From NCBI RefSeq assembly GCF_014595955.1, contig NZ_JABVCF010000004.1, positions 124,001-188,000 of the forward strand: 64,000 nt of DNA. Reading direction: 5' to 3'. Positions 22,661 through 29,897 of this stretch are shown here, one piece after another. The notes under the pieces are model-generated. The model did no database searches. It worked only from the letters and a program-made list of their open reading frames with translations, and was not told where the DNA came from. How positions within the stretch are numbered: the first letter of the stretch is position 1; every line of letters begins with the position of its first letter. The translations under genes and the position numbers were made by a program. This DNA is from Pseudaminobacter soli (ex Zhang et al. 2022). Its GTDB lineage: Bacteria > Pseudomonadota > Alphaproteobacteria > Rhizobiales > Rhizobiaceae.

Positions 22661-22743
22661 TGGTGTCCGAGGGGAGACTTGAACTCCCACGCCGAAGCTC
22701 TGCGGTCTGAGCGCAGTGCGTCTTCCGATTCCGCCACTCGGAC
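22661..22743 (-). tRNA. tRNA-Leu(CAG)
   Basis: Acceptor GTCCGAG/CTCGGAC, anticodon arm CTGCG-CTCAGAC-CGCAG, long variable arm, T-loop TTCAAGT, A73, CCA. Confidence 0.93.
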
Positions 22744-22748
22744 ATGTC

Positions 22749-22859
22749 TGGTGGAGTGTGACCGGATTTTTACCGGAGCCCATAGGGACAGGTGTACGGC
22801 CTGTTCGGGATAGGCAGTCCCGCTCGCAGACCTCTAGCGGTCCGCTTAATCACAACTCC
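22749..22859 (-). tRNA. unusual tRNA-like gene, Gly anticodon (GCC), oversized arms
   Basis: Ends GGAGT... and ...ACTCC-A-CCA pair as acceptor. The first arm has a seven-pair D-like stem GCGGACC/GGTCTGC with loop GCTAGA. The anticodon arm is CGGGA-CTGCCTA-TCCCG (GCC). The variable region has two hairpins (ACAGG...CCTGT and CCC-TAT-GGG). The T-like arm is CCGG-TAAAAAT-CCGG. The layout recalls SelC-like or allo-tRNAs. Function uncertain. Confidence 0.45.
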
Positions 22860-22864
22860 ATAGA

Positions 22865-22943
22865 TGGTGCCTCGCCCCGGATTCGAACCGGGAGGATGTC
22901 GCCGGGTTTGAGCCGACCGCGTCTTCCGTTCCGCCAGCAAGGC
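22865..22943 (-). tRNA. tRNA-Leu(CAA)
   Basis: Acceptor GCCTTGC/GCGAGGC, anticodon arm GTCGG-CTCAAAC-CCGGC, long variable arm, T-loop TTCGAAT, A73, CCA. Confidence 0.92.
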
Positions 22944-22947
22944 ATTG

Positions 22948-22996
22948 ATACGTTTAGAGGTATAGAGCGCGCGGCTCTATACGTCTAAAGGTATCA
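22948..22996. repeat. long inverted repeat (hairpin)
   Basis: Two 22-base arms (GATAC...GAGC and GCTC...GTATC) with two mismatches around a five-base centre, between tRNA-Leu and tRNA-Trp. It may guide precursor processing. Confidence 0.75.
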
Positions 22997-23001
22997 GATC
23001 G

Positions 23002-23076
23002 TGGCAAAGGCTGAGAGATTCGAACTCCCGCCGCAGGGTTTTGGAGACCCGCATGCTACCGCTACAACAAGCCGAT
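23002..23076 (-). tRNA. tRNA-Trp(CCA)
   Basis: Anticodon arm CGGGT-CTCCAAA-ACCCT, T-arm GGGAG-TTCGAAT-CTCTC, G73, CCA. The acceptor ATCGGCT/AGCCTTT has mismatches at pairs 2 and 3. Confidence 0.8.
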
Positions 23077-23084
23077 CCACGAGC

Positions 23085-23118
23085 CCCGGCCGGACGGATT
23101 CCCGGCCGGGGTTTCTGA
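23085..23118. terminator. intrinsic terminator-like hairpin
   Basis: CCCCGGCCGG...CCGGCCGGGG, followed on the plus strand by TTTCTG. Confidence 0.6.
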
Positions 23119-23171
23119 TGTCATCATTCCTACGATGTCAAAGAACGGGACCCTAACTAAGGTCCAAATGC

Positions 23172-23207
23172 AAGAAGGCCCCGGAGATTTCTCGCCGGGG
23201 CCTTCTG
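23172..23207 (-). terminator. intrinsic terminator
   Basis: AAGGCCCCGG...CCGGGGCCTT hairpin, with a CTTCTT tract on the minus strand; ends the candidate RNA upstream of it. Confidence 0.7.
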
Positions 23208-23485
23208 ATCGATCCGAGGATGGTACTGTTAGAATACAGTACCTCCGTCGCCAGAAGACCCCATGATACCGAACAGATTGGTATCAAGCAGACGCAAGGA
23301 GGCGCGGCGCGACTGCGCCGTCCCACTCGTCATTTGATGCCAATACTGCTGTTTCACAGCGGTCTTCCTTGTTCACGTCCCTCAGGAGAGCGGATATCCG
23401 CTGGTCGACTCCGAGGGCTCATTCCGAAATTCTGTTGCGGTCCCCATACGGTGAACCTGAGAGCGGCGTCAGCCAAGCTCAGCGC
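23208..23485 (-). ncRNA. candidate stand-alone structured RNA
   Basis: Gene-free stretch between a minus-strand promoter-like TTGACA (23511-23516) and the terminator at 23172-23207. Clean hairpins on the minus strand: GGTACTG...CAGTACC, GATACC...GGTATC, GCTGT-gaa-ACAGC, CCCTC-GGAG...CTCC-TGAGGG, CGGATATCCG. About 280 nt. No known class was recognised. Confidence 0.5.
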
Positions 23486-23690
23486 GAATGATGAACAATC
23501 CTGAGACGTTTGTCAAGCAAGAAAATCATCCGTCTCAAGAAAAAGTTTACATCGGAAAAGGTTGACGATCGAGTCACGAGGGCTAGATGTCGGGCTGTTA
23601 CGAAGTCGGAGCATGGTGCTCTGATCATTTTTGAGAGGGAGCAATCTCAAGAGTGAAAGTGGACTCTTCCCAGACTTGACCATGAGTCTA
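23486..23690. other. intergenic stretch with promoter-like sites
   Basis: Holds the minus-strand TTGACA at 23511-23516 and a plus-strand TTGACG at about 23563. No gene was seen. Confidence 0.4.
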
Positions 23691-23717
23691 GCCCGCTTCG
23701 GCGGGCTTCTTTTTTGG
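23691..23717. terminator. intrinsic terminator
   Basis: AGCCCGC-TTCG-GCGGGCT with a T run on the plus strand. Confidence 0.8.
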
Positions 23718-23718
23718 A

Positions 23719-23793
23719 TGGCAGCCCATGACGGTTTCGATCCGTCTTCTCCTGATTGAGAATCAGGTGTCCTATCCACTAGACGAATGGGCC
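23719..23793 (-). tRNA. tRNA-Glu(CTC)
   Basis: Acceptor GGCCCAT/ATGGGCT, anticodon arm CCTGA-TTCTCAA-TCAGG, G73, CCA. T-loop ATCGAAA (A at position 54). Confidence 0.88.
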
Positions 23794-23797
23794 AAAT

Positions 23798-23877
23798 TGG
23801 TCGGGCGGACGGGGCTCGAACCCGCATCGCAACGCTTGAAAGGCGCGCCACCTAGTCCAGTTTAGAAGGACCGCCCG
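23798..23877 (-). tRNA. tRNA-Glu(TTC)
   Basis: Acceptor CGGGCGG/CCGCCCG, anticodon loop CTTTCAA, T-loop TTCGAGC, A73, CCA. Confidence 0.87.
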
Positions 23878-23953
23878 TGGTCCTCGACCGTGGTTTCGAT
23901 CCACGTGCCTCCGGCGTGTCGTGCCGGCGCTCTCCCGAGTGAGCTAGTCGAGG
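23878..23953 (-). tRNA. tRNA-Val(GAC)
   Basis: Acceptor CCTCGAC/GTCGAGG, anticodon arm CCGGC-ACGACAC-GCCGG, A73, CCA. Odd: C at position 33 and T-loop ATCGAAA. Confidence 0.83.
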
Positions 23954-23954
23954 T

Positions 23955-24030
23955 TGGTTGACCCTGCCGGTTTCGATCCGGCTGCCTCCTGTGTGTAAGA
24001 CAGGCGCTCTCCCGAGTGAGCTAAGGGTCT
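23955..24030 (-). tRNA. tRNA-Val(TAC)
   Basis: Anticodon arm CCTGT-CTTACAC-ACAGG, T-loop ATCGAAA, A73, CCA. The acceptor AGACCCT/AGGGTCA leaves pair 1-72 as A-A. Confidence 0.85.
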
Positions 24031-24034
24031 GAAC

Positions 24035-24108
24035 TGGTTGTCCCACTGAGAATCGAACTCAGATCAACCGCTTATCAAGCGGACGCTCTACCGTTGAGCT
24101 ATGGGACG
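24035..24108 (-). tRNA. tRNA-Ile(GAT)
   Basis: Anticodon loop TTGATAA, T-loop TTCGATT, A73, CCA. The acceptor CGTCCCA/TGGGACA has a C-A mismatch at 1-72. Confidence 0.87.
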
Positions 24109-24150
24109 ACACCGGGCCGAGGCTTGCGCCCCGACCCGATGGGGCTTGTT

Positions 24151-24224
24151 GGTCTGGGTGCGGAGTTCCGCCCTCCGGCATCCGGCTTCCAAGGCCGGTA
24201 CTCTTCTGCACGAGCTTCACCCAG
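24151..24224 (-). tRNA. tRNA-Pro(TGG)
   Basis: Acceptor CTGGGTG/CACCCAG, anticodon arm CCGGC-CTTGGAA-GCCGG, A73, CCA. T-arm CGGAG-GGCGGAA-CTCCG has the same odd loop as the phage tmRNA; the D-loop GTGCAGAA lacks GG. Confidence 0.83.
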
Positions 24225-24240
24225 TTATCAGGCAAAAAAG

Positions 24241-24268
24241 AAGGCCCGGTTTTCACCGGGCCTTTGAA
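24241..24268. terminator. intrinsic terminator-like hairpin
   Basis: AAGGCCCGG-TTTTCA-CCGGGCCTTT, symmetrical for both strands. Confidence 0.7.
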
Positions 24269-24293
24269 GTTGCCAACAGAACTCTTGATTGGT

Positions 24294-24371
24294 TCAGTCG
24301 CGCAATACCTTCCGGCCCGATTCCTCGGTCGGTTCAATGATCTCCACGACGGGGACGATCAGGTTGCGCAC
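24294..24371 (-). CDS. possible 25-aa peptide
   Basis: GTG start with AGGAGAACACCA upstream; VRNLIVPVVEIIEPTEESGR... then TGA just before a terminator-like hairpin. Lies between tRNA-Pro and tRNA-Met. Small size makes it uncertain. Confidence 0.35.
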   Translation of the reverse strand: MRNLIVPVVEIIEPTEESGRKVLRD

Positions 24372-24391
24372 TGGTGTTCTCCTAACGAAAT

Positions 24392-24470
24392 TGGTTGCGG
24401 CGGCTGGATTTGAACCAGCGATCTTCTGGTTATGAACCAAACGAGATTGACCGGGCTTCTCTACACCGCA
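24392..24470 (-). tRNA. tRNA-Met(CAT), first gene of the array
   Basis: Acceptor TGCGGTG/CGCCGCA, anticodon arm TTTGG-TTCATAA-CCAGA, T-loop TTCAAAT, A73, CCA. Confidence 0.88.
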
Positions 24471-24483
24471 TCAGTCGGAGCGA

Positions 24484-24512
24484 ACTCTCTCACAGGTCGG
24501 AGGTTGTGTCAA
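24484..24512 (-). promoter_or_regulatory. promoter of the tRNA array
   Basis: Minus-strand TTGACA (24507-24512), 17-base spacer, GAGAGT. A GTCCAGAAA box lies about 30 bases upstream, as at other phage promoters. Confidence 0.6.
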
Positions 24513-24550
24513 CTCTTTTTTAGCGGCTCAATAAACTTTTTCTGGACACA

Positions 24551-24583
24551 CAAAAGCCGGCGAGGGTGTCGCCGGCTTCTTTA
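24551..24583 (-). terminator. intrinsic terminator after the SPFH operon
   Basis: AAGCCGGCGA...TCGCCGGCTT hairpin with TTTTG on the minus strand. Confidence 0.85.
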
Positions 24584-24601
24584 GTGAGGGTTGAGTGCAG
24601 A

Positions 24602-25453
24602 TCAGTTCGGAGAGAGATTGACGAACGGCAGGGCTCCGCCCGGCACCATGGTGGCCGGAAGCTGGCCGTTCCACGTCTCCACCTTCACGAGATCGATGAC
24701 AGTCGGATTGTCGCGCAGCGCCTTGCCGCGTGCCGCGATCGCCGAGGCGTCGGCGTCGCCCTTCAGTCGGATCGCATCGGCATCGGCCTGCGCCTTCTTA
24801 CGAATCGCGTCGGCATCAGCCTGCGCCTTGGCGACCGTAATCTCGTTGCGTTCGGCCTCCTGCTTCTTCTCCTGCTTGAGGCGTTCGACCTCATTCTCGG
24901 CGAGCATGCGCTTCTCGATCGACTTCTCGTAAGCGTCGGAGAAGTTGACATCCTCGATCTGAACCGACTCGATCAGGATGGGGCCGGCGATGTTCTCGGT
25001 CATGGCCTTGGCGACTTCGACGCCGAGACGTTCGCGCTCGGTGATGGCGGTCGCGGCCGTGAACGTGCCCATGACCTCCTTCAGTTCCTTCTTCACACGT
25101 CGGTCGACGAGTCGCGTCAGGACGCCCTCCTCGCCGCCATATTCGGAATAAATCTGCGCGATCTTGTCAGCCGCGAGCTTGTAGGTGACCGACACCGTCA
25201 TCGTCGCCGCCTGTCGGTCGGCCGAATAGAAGGGCTCGTCCTGATAAAGCCGCGAGTTGGTCCGGATGGAAATCGACTTGACGCTGTCGACCAGCGGGGT
25301 GATGAAGTTCATACCCGGCTCGGCGATCGACGAGTACGCACCGTTGCGCAGGACCACGCCGCGCTCGCCCTCATCGATCGTCTCGATACTGAGGAGCGCG
25401 CCGAACATAACGACCACTGCGATCGTCCCAATTGCTGCAAAAATTCCCTTCAT
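24602..25453 (-). CDS. SPFH/Band-7 (prohibitin-like) membrane protein
   Basis: 283 aa. An N-terminal membrane segment (AAIGTIAVVVMFGALLS), then the SPFH signature ERGVVLRNGAYSS, PGMNFITPLVDSV and TMTVSVTYKL, then a long charged helix (residues 185-250) containing the near-repeat KAQADADAIRKKAQADADAI. Such proteins form ring or cage assemblies at the inner membrane and bind proteases such as FtsH. In a phage it may protect the membrane or a late protein from proteolysis; that is inference. The stop lies inside the dispersed GGTTGAGTGCAGA element region. Confidence 0.88.
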   Translation of the reverse strand: MKGIFAAIGTIAVVVMFGALLSIETIDEGERGVVLRNGAYSSIAEPGMNFITPLVDSVKSISIRTNSRLYQDEPFYSADRQAATMTVSVTYKLAADKIAQIYSEYGGEEGVLTRLVDRRVKKELKEVMGTFTAATAITERERLGVEVAKAMTENIAGPILIESVQIEDVNFSDAYEKSIEKRMLAENEVERLKQEKKQEAERNEITVAKAQADADAIRKKAQADADAIRLKGDADASAIAARGKALRDNPTVIDLVKVETWNGQLPATMVPGGALPFVNLSPN

Positions 25454-25454
25454 G

Positions 25455-25559
25455 CTATTTCCTTTTTCCCTTCTTCACAGTTACGTTCTCGACGACCCAG
25501 TAGACGCCGAATGCTACGAGCGCGACGAGGACGGCCGCGCCCAGTATTTTCAGTCCCAT
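25455..25559 (-). CDS. single-span membrane peptide, 34 aa
   Basis: MGLKILGAAVLVALVAFGVY followed by a basic tail KKGKRK. AGGAGA precedes the ATG. The gene ends one base before the SPFH start, so it may be a partner of it. Confidence 0.65.
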   Translation of the reverse strand: MGLKILGAAVLVALVAFGVYWVVENVTVKKGKRK

Positions 25560-25572
25560 GACTTGTCTCCTT

Positions 25573-25851
25573 CTATGAAAGGACTTCCATGACGCCGCCC
25601 GGAACCAGACGGAGACGGACGATATTCTCGATCCAGTTGACGACCATCTGATCATCAAAATCCAGTCCGGGGAGGACGACGATCCGTTCGCAAGGCAGTG
25701 CTTGGAGCCCGCCGAACGTGCCGATCGTCCGCCACTCGGCTTCCGGCAGGCCAAAGGCCTTGCGGGCGCGGCGGGCGATCAGTTCGGTGCGGCCGACGAT
25801 GAGTTTGAAGGTGCGGCGGCTCGGGACTTCGATGGGGCGATCGAGCGACAT
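25573..25851 (-). CDS. hypothetical protein, 92 aa (paralogue of the gene at 33745)
   Basis: LIVGRTELIARRARKAFGL, then RTIGTF, ERIVVLPGLDF and RLRLVPGGV. The same order (LLVATSLMEARRIKRVLGL, KIVVIG, RSRLRPGGD) occurs in the protein at 33745-34011. Function unknown. Confidence 0.8.
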   Translation of the reverse strand: MSLDRPIEVPSRRTFKLIVGRTELIARRARKAFGLPEAEWRTIGTFGGLQALPCERIVVLPGLDFDDQMVVNWIENIVRLRLVPGGVMEVLS

Positions 25852-26358
25852 TCAGTCGACTCCCACCACGTCGAGGACATAGCGGACGCCCATGGCAGCG
25901 ACCTGCAAGGCCTCGGTCTGGGCCATCCGCGTACGTCCTTCATCGGGCCGCACCAGTTCCCAAAGCTCGTCGACCTCCTCGGCGATGACGCCGTAGGCCT
26001 CGAAGCCGGACACCATTGGTTTGTGCTTGAGAGTAGCCTTCCGGACTTCCTGCTCGACGGCGTCGAGCGCGACCTGAAGATCATCCTCTCCCGGCAGATG
26101 GGAGAGCGTGGTGAGATCGAGGACGTAGCGGACCGCCGCGCCGGACAGGTTGAGGCCATCGTGGAGTGGCTTCGTCGAGGAAGCGGCGGGATCGGTCACG
26201 CCCTTCCAAAGCTGCTCCATGGACGCGAAGATATAGGCATAGCCCTCATGCGGAGAGTTGAGCACCTTGGCCCGCTCGACCGCGTACGACACCTTCTTCA
26301 TCACCTTGGCGAGATCGGCGTCCAGCAATTCTGGACACGCTTTATAGTCTTTGGCCAT
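25852..26358 (-). CDS. duplicated helical protein, MazG-like NTP-PPase suspected
   Basis: 168 aa made of two similar halves: SPHEGYAYIFASMEQLW...AAVRYVLDL and SGFEAYGVIAEEVDELW...AAMGVRYVLDV. The EExxEL-type acidic motif is intact only in the second half. The pattern resembles all-alpha nucleotide pyrophosphohydrolases, but this is tentative. Confidence 0.6.
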   Translation of the reverse strand: MAKDYKACPELLDADLAKVMKKVSYAVERAKVLNSPHEGYAYIFASMEQLWKGVTDPAASSTKPLHDGLNLSGAAVRYVLDLTTLSHLPGEDDLQVALDAVEQEVRKATLKHKPMVSGFEAYGVIAEEVDELWELVRPDEGRTRMAQTEALQVAAMGVRYVLDVVGVD

Positions 26359-26370
26359 CCTGCCTCTTCC

Positions 26371-26547
26371 TCAGACCTTGAAGTTTCGCATGGCGCGATC
26401 CTCTAGCTCGCGGATGTGTCGGATCAGTTTGCGGCGCATGCGCCACGCCTTGATCTGGCGTGACCCTTCCTGCACCGCACGGATGCAGTGGGAAACGCCT
26501 ACGCCGAGGCCAAACCCGACTACCGCTGCAAAGATCACGTCTTCCAT
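26371..26547 (-). CDS. small membrane protein, 58 aa
   Basis: N-terminal hydrophobic segment (VIFAAVVGFGLGVGVSHCI) followed by a strongly basic helix. Its upstream region (26548-26660) carries divergent promoter signals including TGTCCAGAGGTTCTTTACA for the plus strand. Confidence 0.7.
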   Translation of the reverse strand: MEDVIFAAVVGFGLGVGVSHCIRAVQEGSRQIKAWRMRRKLIRHIRELEDRAMRNFKV

Positions 26548-26662
26548 ATCCGGCTCATTAACCTTACCAAGCGGAAATGTCCAGAGGTTCTTTACAAAAG
26601 TTAGGAACGTTTCTTGACAGCATCGGAGGTCAGGTATAGGTCTCAACGAAAAGGAGTCTCGG

Positions 26663-26893
26663 ATGGATTGGCCGATCGTAGTGAAGACCTTGCGCGCCAG
26701 CGCACAGAAGGATGCGTCGCGCTCCGCCGACATGCAGCGCACCGATCCGGCGTTCGCCATGGAGCTTCATCTTATGTCGCTGCTGTCGAACCGACTGGCG
26801 GAGGCTTTCGAGGCCGGGCATGTTGCGGCGGGGGTCGAGCCGGTTCCCGAGTCCGTGCCGGAAAAGCGCGGCCGGCCGCGCAAGGTCGCTTGA
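26663..26893 (+). CDS. hypothetical protein, 76 aa
   Basis: AAAAGGAG ribosome site before the ATG; helical body and a basic end EKRGRPRKVA that resembles an AT-hook (GRPRK). First gene of the 26.6-35.4 kb run of small genes. Confidence 0.75.
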   Translation: MDWPIVVKTLRASAQKDASRSADMQRTDPAFAMELHLMSLLSNRLAEAFEAGHVAAGVEPVPESVPEKRGRPRKVA

Positions 26894-26904
26894 GGAGGAG
26901 TCCG

Positions 26905-27183
26905 ATGCCTAGACATACCTACGAACAGGCACGTACCGATCACGAATATCTCTGGGCCTATGGCCCGGCCAACGACATGACCGGTGGGTATGTCGATCAG
27001 ACTGATTTGGCGAAGCTCTTGAAGAAGCCGACCAAGACGACGGCTCGCAATTGCTACATCGACCAGATCGAATACTGGTTCCAAGTCGGTCCGGATCGTA
27101 ATTTTCAGGGGATGTCGAAGGAATTAATCATCGAGACTGATCCCGCCGTCCGCGAAATCGGCGAACGCTATGGGTGCCTCTGA
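26905..27183 (+). CDS. hypothetical protein, 92 aa
   Basis: ATG after GAGGAGTCCG. Aromatic-rich (HEYLWAYGPANDMTGGYVDQ). The stop overlaps the next start (TGATG). Confidence 0.75.
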   Translation: MPRHTYEQARTDHEYLWAYGPANDMTGGYVDQTDLAKLLKKPTKTTARNCYIDQIEYWFQVGPDRNFQGMSKELIIETDPAVREIGERYGCL

Positions 27184-27434
27184 TGAATAATGAGAGACCA
27201 GCCACCACTAAGAAGCGATGCCCAAAGTGCCGCTCTCGCTCCTTCTACATTCACGAGACACAGGAAGTGCACCAGACATGGCGGGTCGAGGGCGGTAACC
27301 TCGATCGCACGCCCGGTGACACCATGTTTGGTAGCTTCGTCGGCGTCTCCGGTGAGTGTTTACACTGTGACCACCGTTGGACATTTCGCGCTCAGCAGAT
27401 CGACGACTTAGTGACGGAGAACGACGATGGATGA
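27183..27434 (+). CDS. zinc-ribbon protein, 83 aa
   Basis: CPKCRSRSFY at residues 13-16 and CLHCDHRW near residue 60 form a two-knuckle zinc ribbon. TGATG overlap with the upstream gene. Role unknown. Confidence 0.8.
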   Translation: MNNERPATTKKRCPKCRSRSFYIHETQEVHQTWRVEGGNLDRTPGDTMFGSFVGVSGECLHCDHRWTFRAQQIDDLVTENDDG

Positions 27435-27603
27435 AGCGCTGATCAGGCTTGTGTCCCTTTGGGACGATGTCGACAACGCTGCCGCGCGCGTCGAAACGTC
27501 CTTGCCCTTTCAGATGTCAGAAGCAATCGCCCGGTTGGAGGAGACCCGCAAGGTCTTTCGGATCGCGCTTCAGAGCTATGCCATGAGCAGGAATAAGCCA
27601 TGA
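27427..27603 (+). CDS. hypothetical helical protein, 58 aa
   Basis: MDEALIRLVSLWDDVDNAAA...; overlaps both neighbours by a few bases. Amphipathic helix throughout. Confidence 0.7.
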   Translation: MDEALIRLVSLWDDVDNAAARVETSLPFQMSEAIARLEETRKVFRIALQSYAMSRNKP

Positions 27604-27977
27604 ACAACATGACGCTGGAAGCGATCCTCGAAGAGCTTTGCCGCTACGGCCTACCGTCTCTGCATCCGTTCATGGCGGACCCCTACGATCGAGATCAAAC
27701 CAAGCCAACTAAGCCCGGTCTGTGGGACTGCCACATTCAGGTGCCCTACAACGACGCCTCCTATGAACTCAACCCGTATCGCCACGGTGAATGCTCGGGG
27801 ACGCGGGCATACGCACGCAAGTTCAAGCAGCAGGTCGGCTTCAATGGACGCGGCAAGACGGCGCGGGAAGCTGCGCAGCAGTGCCTCGATCGGGTCCTGC
27901 TCTATCAGGAATATGGCTGGCACTATCTGTGGCCGGCCGAAAAGAAACCCGCAGGAGTGCCCGACATTGCCGCGTAA
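27600..27977 (+). CDS. hypothetical protein, 125 aa
   Basis: ATGA overlap start. Middle part has GKTAREAAQQCLDRVL, like a small alpha/beta domain. No family recognised. Confidence 0.75.
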   Translation: MNNMTLEAILEELCRYGLPSLHPFMADPYDRDQTKPTKPGLWDCHIQVPYNDASYELNPYRHGECSGTRAYARKFKQQVGFNGRGKTAREAAQQCLDRVLLYQEYGWHYLWPAEKKPAGVPDIAA

Positions 27978-28170
27978 ATTGACCGTGACCGAAGCCCTTG
28001 CAGAGATGAAACAGAACGTGATCGACTGTGACGGCATTGAAGTCTTCAAGGCCGATTGGCCTCTGGGTGACAAGCTCGTCGCAGCCGGGGAGTGTGAGTG
28101 GATCGGCGATCCTCGCGGTCCCTATTTAGCGTGGAAGCGCCTCGGACTAGCAGGGAGTGTCCAGTCTTGA
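27967..28170 (+). CDS. hypothetical protein, 67 aa (TTG start)
   Basis: A TTG at 27967 lies nine bases after AGGAG, inside the end of the previous gene. Downstream GTG and ATG starts are possible. Ends LGLAGSVQS. Confidence 0.65.
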   Translation: MPRKLTVTEALAEMKQNVIDCDGIEVFKADWPLGDKLVAAGECEWIGDPRGPYLAWKRLGLAGSVQS

Positions 28171-28433
28171 AGACCTTTGAGATCGAAGTCCGCCAGACCG
28201 TCAAGGTCACGCTCGACGAGTCCAAGTTCACTGAACCGTTCATGGAGGAGTTCCGGGCGCACTTCTTCCCGTTTTATGACGTGGAAGACCACGCCAAGCA
28301 CATTGCTCAGCTTACCGCCCGCGAGGTCGCCGACTTTGGCCACAACCGGCATGAGTTCGTCGAAGGTTATGGGCCGATCGGCGACTTCGGCATCCGCGCC
28401 GAGGTCACCGACACCGAGATGGAGGTTCTGTAA
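28167..28433 (+). CDS. hypothetical protein, 88 aa (TTG start)
   Basis: The TTG overlaps the upstream stop (TCTTGA) and GGGAG lies upstream. KTFEIEVRQTVKVTLDESKF begins a beta-rich fold, with a FGIRAEVTDTEMEVL end. Confidence 0.7.
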   Translation: MKTFEIEVRQTVKVTLDESKFTEPFMEEFRAHFFPFYDVEDHAKHIAQLTAREVADFGHNRHEFVEGYGPIGDFGIRAEVTDTEMEVL

Positions 28434-28658
28434 ATGAGTGCAGCAACCTCAGCAGCTACGGCAGCAACCACCGCGTGTCTTGCAGTGATTCTGATCGAGG
28501 AAGATCGGCGTCGCCGGGAGAAAGAGGGAGAAATACCCTACTATCCTTATTATTCGAGCGACTACGTTGCGCCTTCACCGTGGTGGTGGCGTTTGTTTGT
28601 GCTCACGATGATCCTCTTCTGTGTTGGCGTGGCCGGCGTCGTCTGGGCCTTGTCATGA
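28434..28658 (+). CDS. membrane protein, 74 aa
   Basis: The ATG lies in AAATGAGTGCAGC, close to the dispersed element. Ala/Thr-rich N-terminus, PYYPYYSSDY, then one C-terminal membrane span (LFVLTMILFCVGVAGVVWAL). Confidence 0.7.
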   Translation: MSAATSAATAATTACLAVILIEEDRRRREKEGEIPYYPYYSSDYVAPSPWWWRLFVLTMILFCVGVAGVVWALS

Positions 28659-28843
28659 TCGACCCCGGAGAGCACGAACTGGTCACCATCGAGCAGCCTT
28701 ATGACAAGGTCGAAGAGGGGCTGCTGAGGAGGATTGAGGACCTGCGGCAGGAGTACATGCAGCGGATACAGCCTTTGGTCGACGAGTTCGTCGCACGCAG
28801 GGCCACAAAGGTGCCGAAGTATATTTTGGTGAGGAAGGGTTGA
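28655..28843 (+). CDS. hypothetical protein, 62 aa
   Basis: ATGA overlap. Acidic start then a long charged helix (EEGLLRRIEDLRQEYMQRIQ). Confidence 0.7.
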   Translation: MIDPGEHELVTIEQPYDKVEEGLLRRIEDLRQEYMQRIQPLVDEFVARRATKVPKYILVRKG

Positions 28844-28846
28844 TTG

Positions 28847-29074
28847 ATGGCATCGGTCAACGTTTCAGAAGCTGAGTTCATGGTCGTCGCACACGCTGCC
28901 TACGAGGCTCATGCGCATGGTGACACGGATTCGGCCAAGGTGTTGGATAAGCTCGCCCGCAAGATCAATGCGGCGCTGTCCAATGAGACCACGTCAAGGG
29001 CCACTCCTTTCGCCCGCGTGACAAAACCGGCGTCGTGGAAGGACATGCCGTCGACATTGGATAGGGAGGGTTGA
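28847..29074 (+). CDS. hypothetical protein, 75 aa
   Basis: MASVNVSEAEFMVVAHAAYE; helical. Its stop TGA is the TGA inside GGGTTGAGTGCAG at 29068-29080. Confidence 0.7.
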   Translation: MASVNVSEAEFMVVAHAAYEAHAHGDTDSAKVLDKLARKINAALSNETTSRATPFARVTKPASWKDMPSTLDREG

Positions 29075-29080
29075 GTGCAG

Positions 29081-29383
29081 ATGAAGTCGATCCTGAGCCC
29101 ACGTGAGACCGAATTTCTCGTCGATCTCTTCCGCAAGTCGAAGGGCGAGCCGTGGGAGCCGAACAATCCCAAGCACCCGTTCTTCGACAAGGCGATCAAG
29201 GCCGGTTACCTGCGGCGTGCAGACGGACGCTGCGGCTTCGAGCGGTTCAAGGACTCCTTCGTCGCGTGGACAGAGGCCGGGCACAATGCTCTAACCCTGT
29301 CCGAGGCGGTCATGGAGCCTGTCCGTCGCCAAGAGATCATTAGACACCGAGCAATGGGGATCGTGAATGCAGCTACCAATTGA
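29081..29383 (+). CDS. hypothetical protein, 100 aa
   Basis: The ATG is the one ending the dispersed element GGGTTGAGTGCAGATG. MKSILSPRETEFLVDLFRKS; possibly a small HTH-like helical protein. Confidence 0.75.
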   Translation: MKSILSPRETEFLVDLFRKSKGEPWEPNNPKHPFFDKAIKAGYLRRADGRCGFERFKDSFVAWTEAGHNALTLSEAVMEPVRRQEIIRHRAMGIVNAATN

Positions 29384-29822
29384 CGTGGCGCGGCAAGCGC
29401 CATTCAAGAAGCCAAAATACATCGACGAAGAGACGCCGATGCTCTCGCGATGGATGGTCTTCGGCTTCCGGCCCGAGGATCAGCACAAGCCCTACGCACA
29501 TCAACGCGTCGACGTGACCGATCCGAACGGCAGTGACATCTTCACGAACGTCACCGGAAAGCAGGCAGACGCGATCCTAAAGGCGCGAAACGACTTCGTC
29601 GACGCGATCCTCAAGATCATCAATCATCGCGTTCCTGAGGCGTGGCGGGTTGGGATGCGGGTCGAGTATATCCGCCAAATCTCGTGGGGACCAAGTACCG
29701 GCGACAAGGGAACGATCGTCGAAGTCAACGGCGTGAACGACTTCATCGTCATGCCCGACGAAAACGAGTCCCATCGGTTCTACACCACCACCGACGACGT
29801 GACGTGGTTGCCCGACGATTAA
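29367..29822 (+). CDS. hypothetical protein, 151 aa
   Basis: Starts within the end of the previous gene. The C-terminal third (VGMRVEYIRQISWGPSTGDKG) looks like an SH3-type beta barrel. Confidence 0.75.
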   Translation: MQLPIDVARQAPFKKPKYIDEETPMLSRWMVFGFRPEDQHKPYAHQRVDVTDPNGSDIFTNVTGKQADAILKARNDFVDAILKIINHRVPEAWRVGMRVEYIRQISWGPSTGDKGTIVEVNGVNDFIVMPDENESHRFYTTTDDVTWLPDD

Positions 29823-29897
29823 CCATGTCCAGTTTTTCTGTTTGATTTTGTCCAGAATCGGTGTAATTCTGTCTTCGTCAACACACGGAGATTACGC

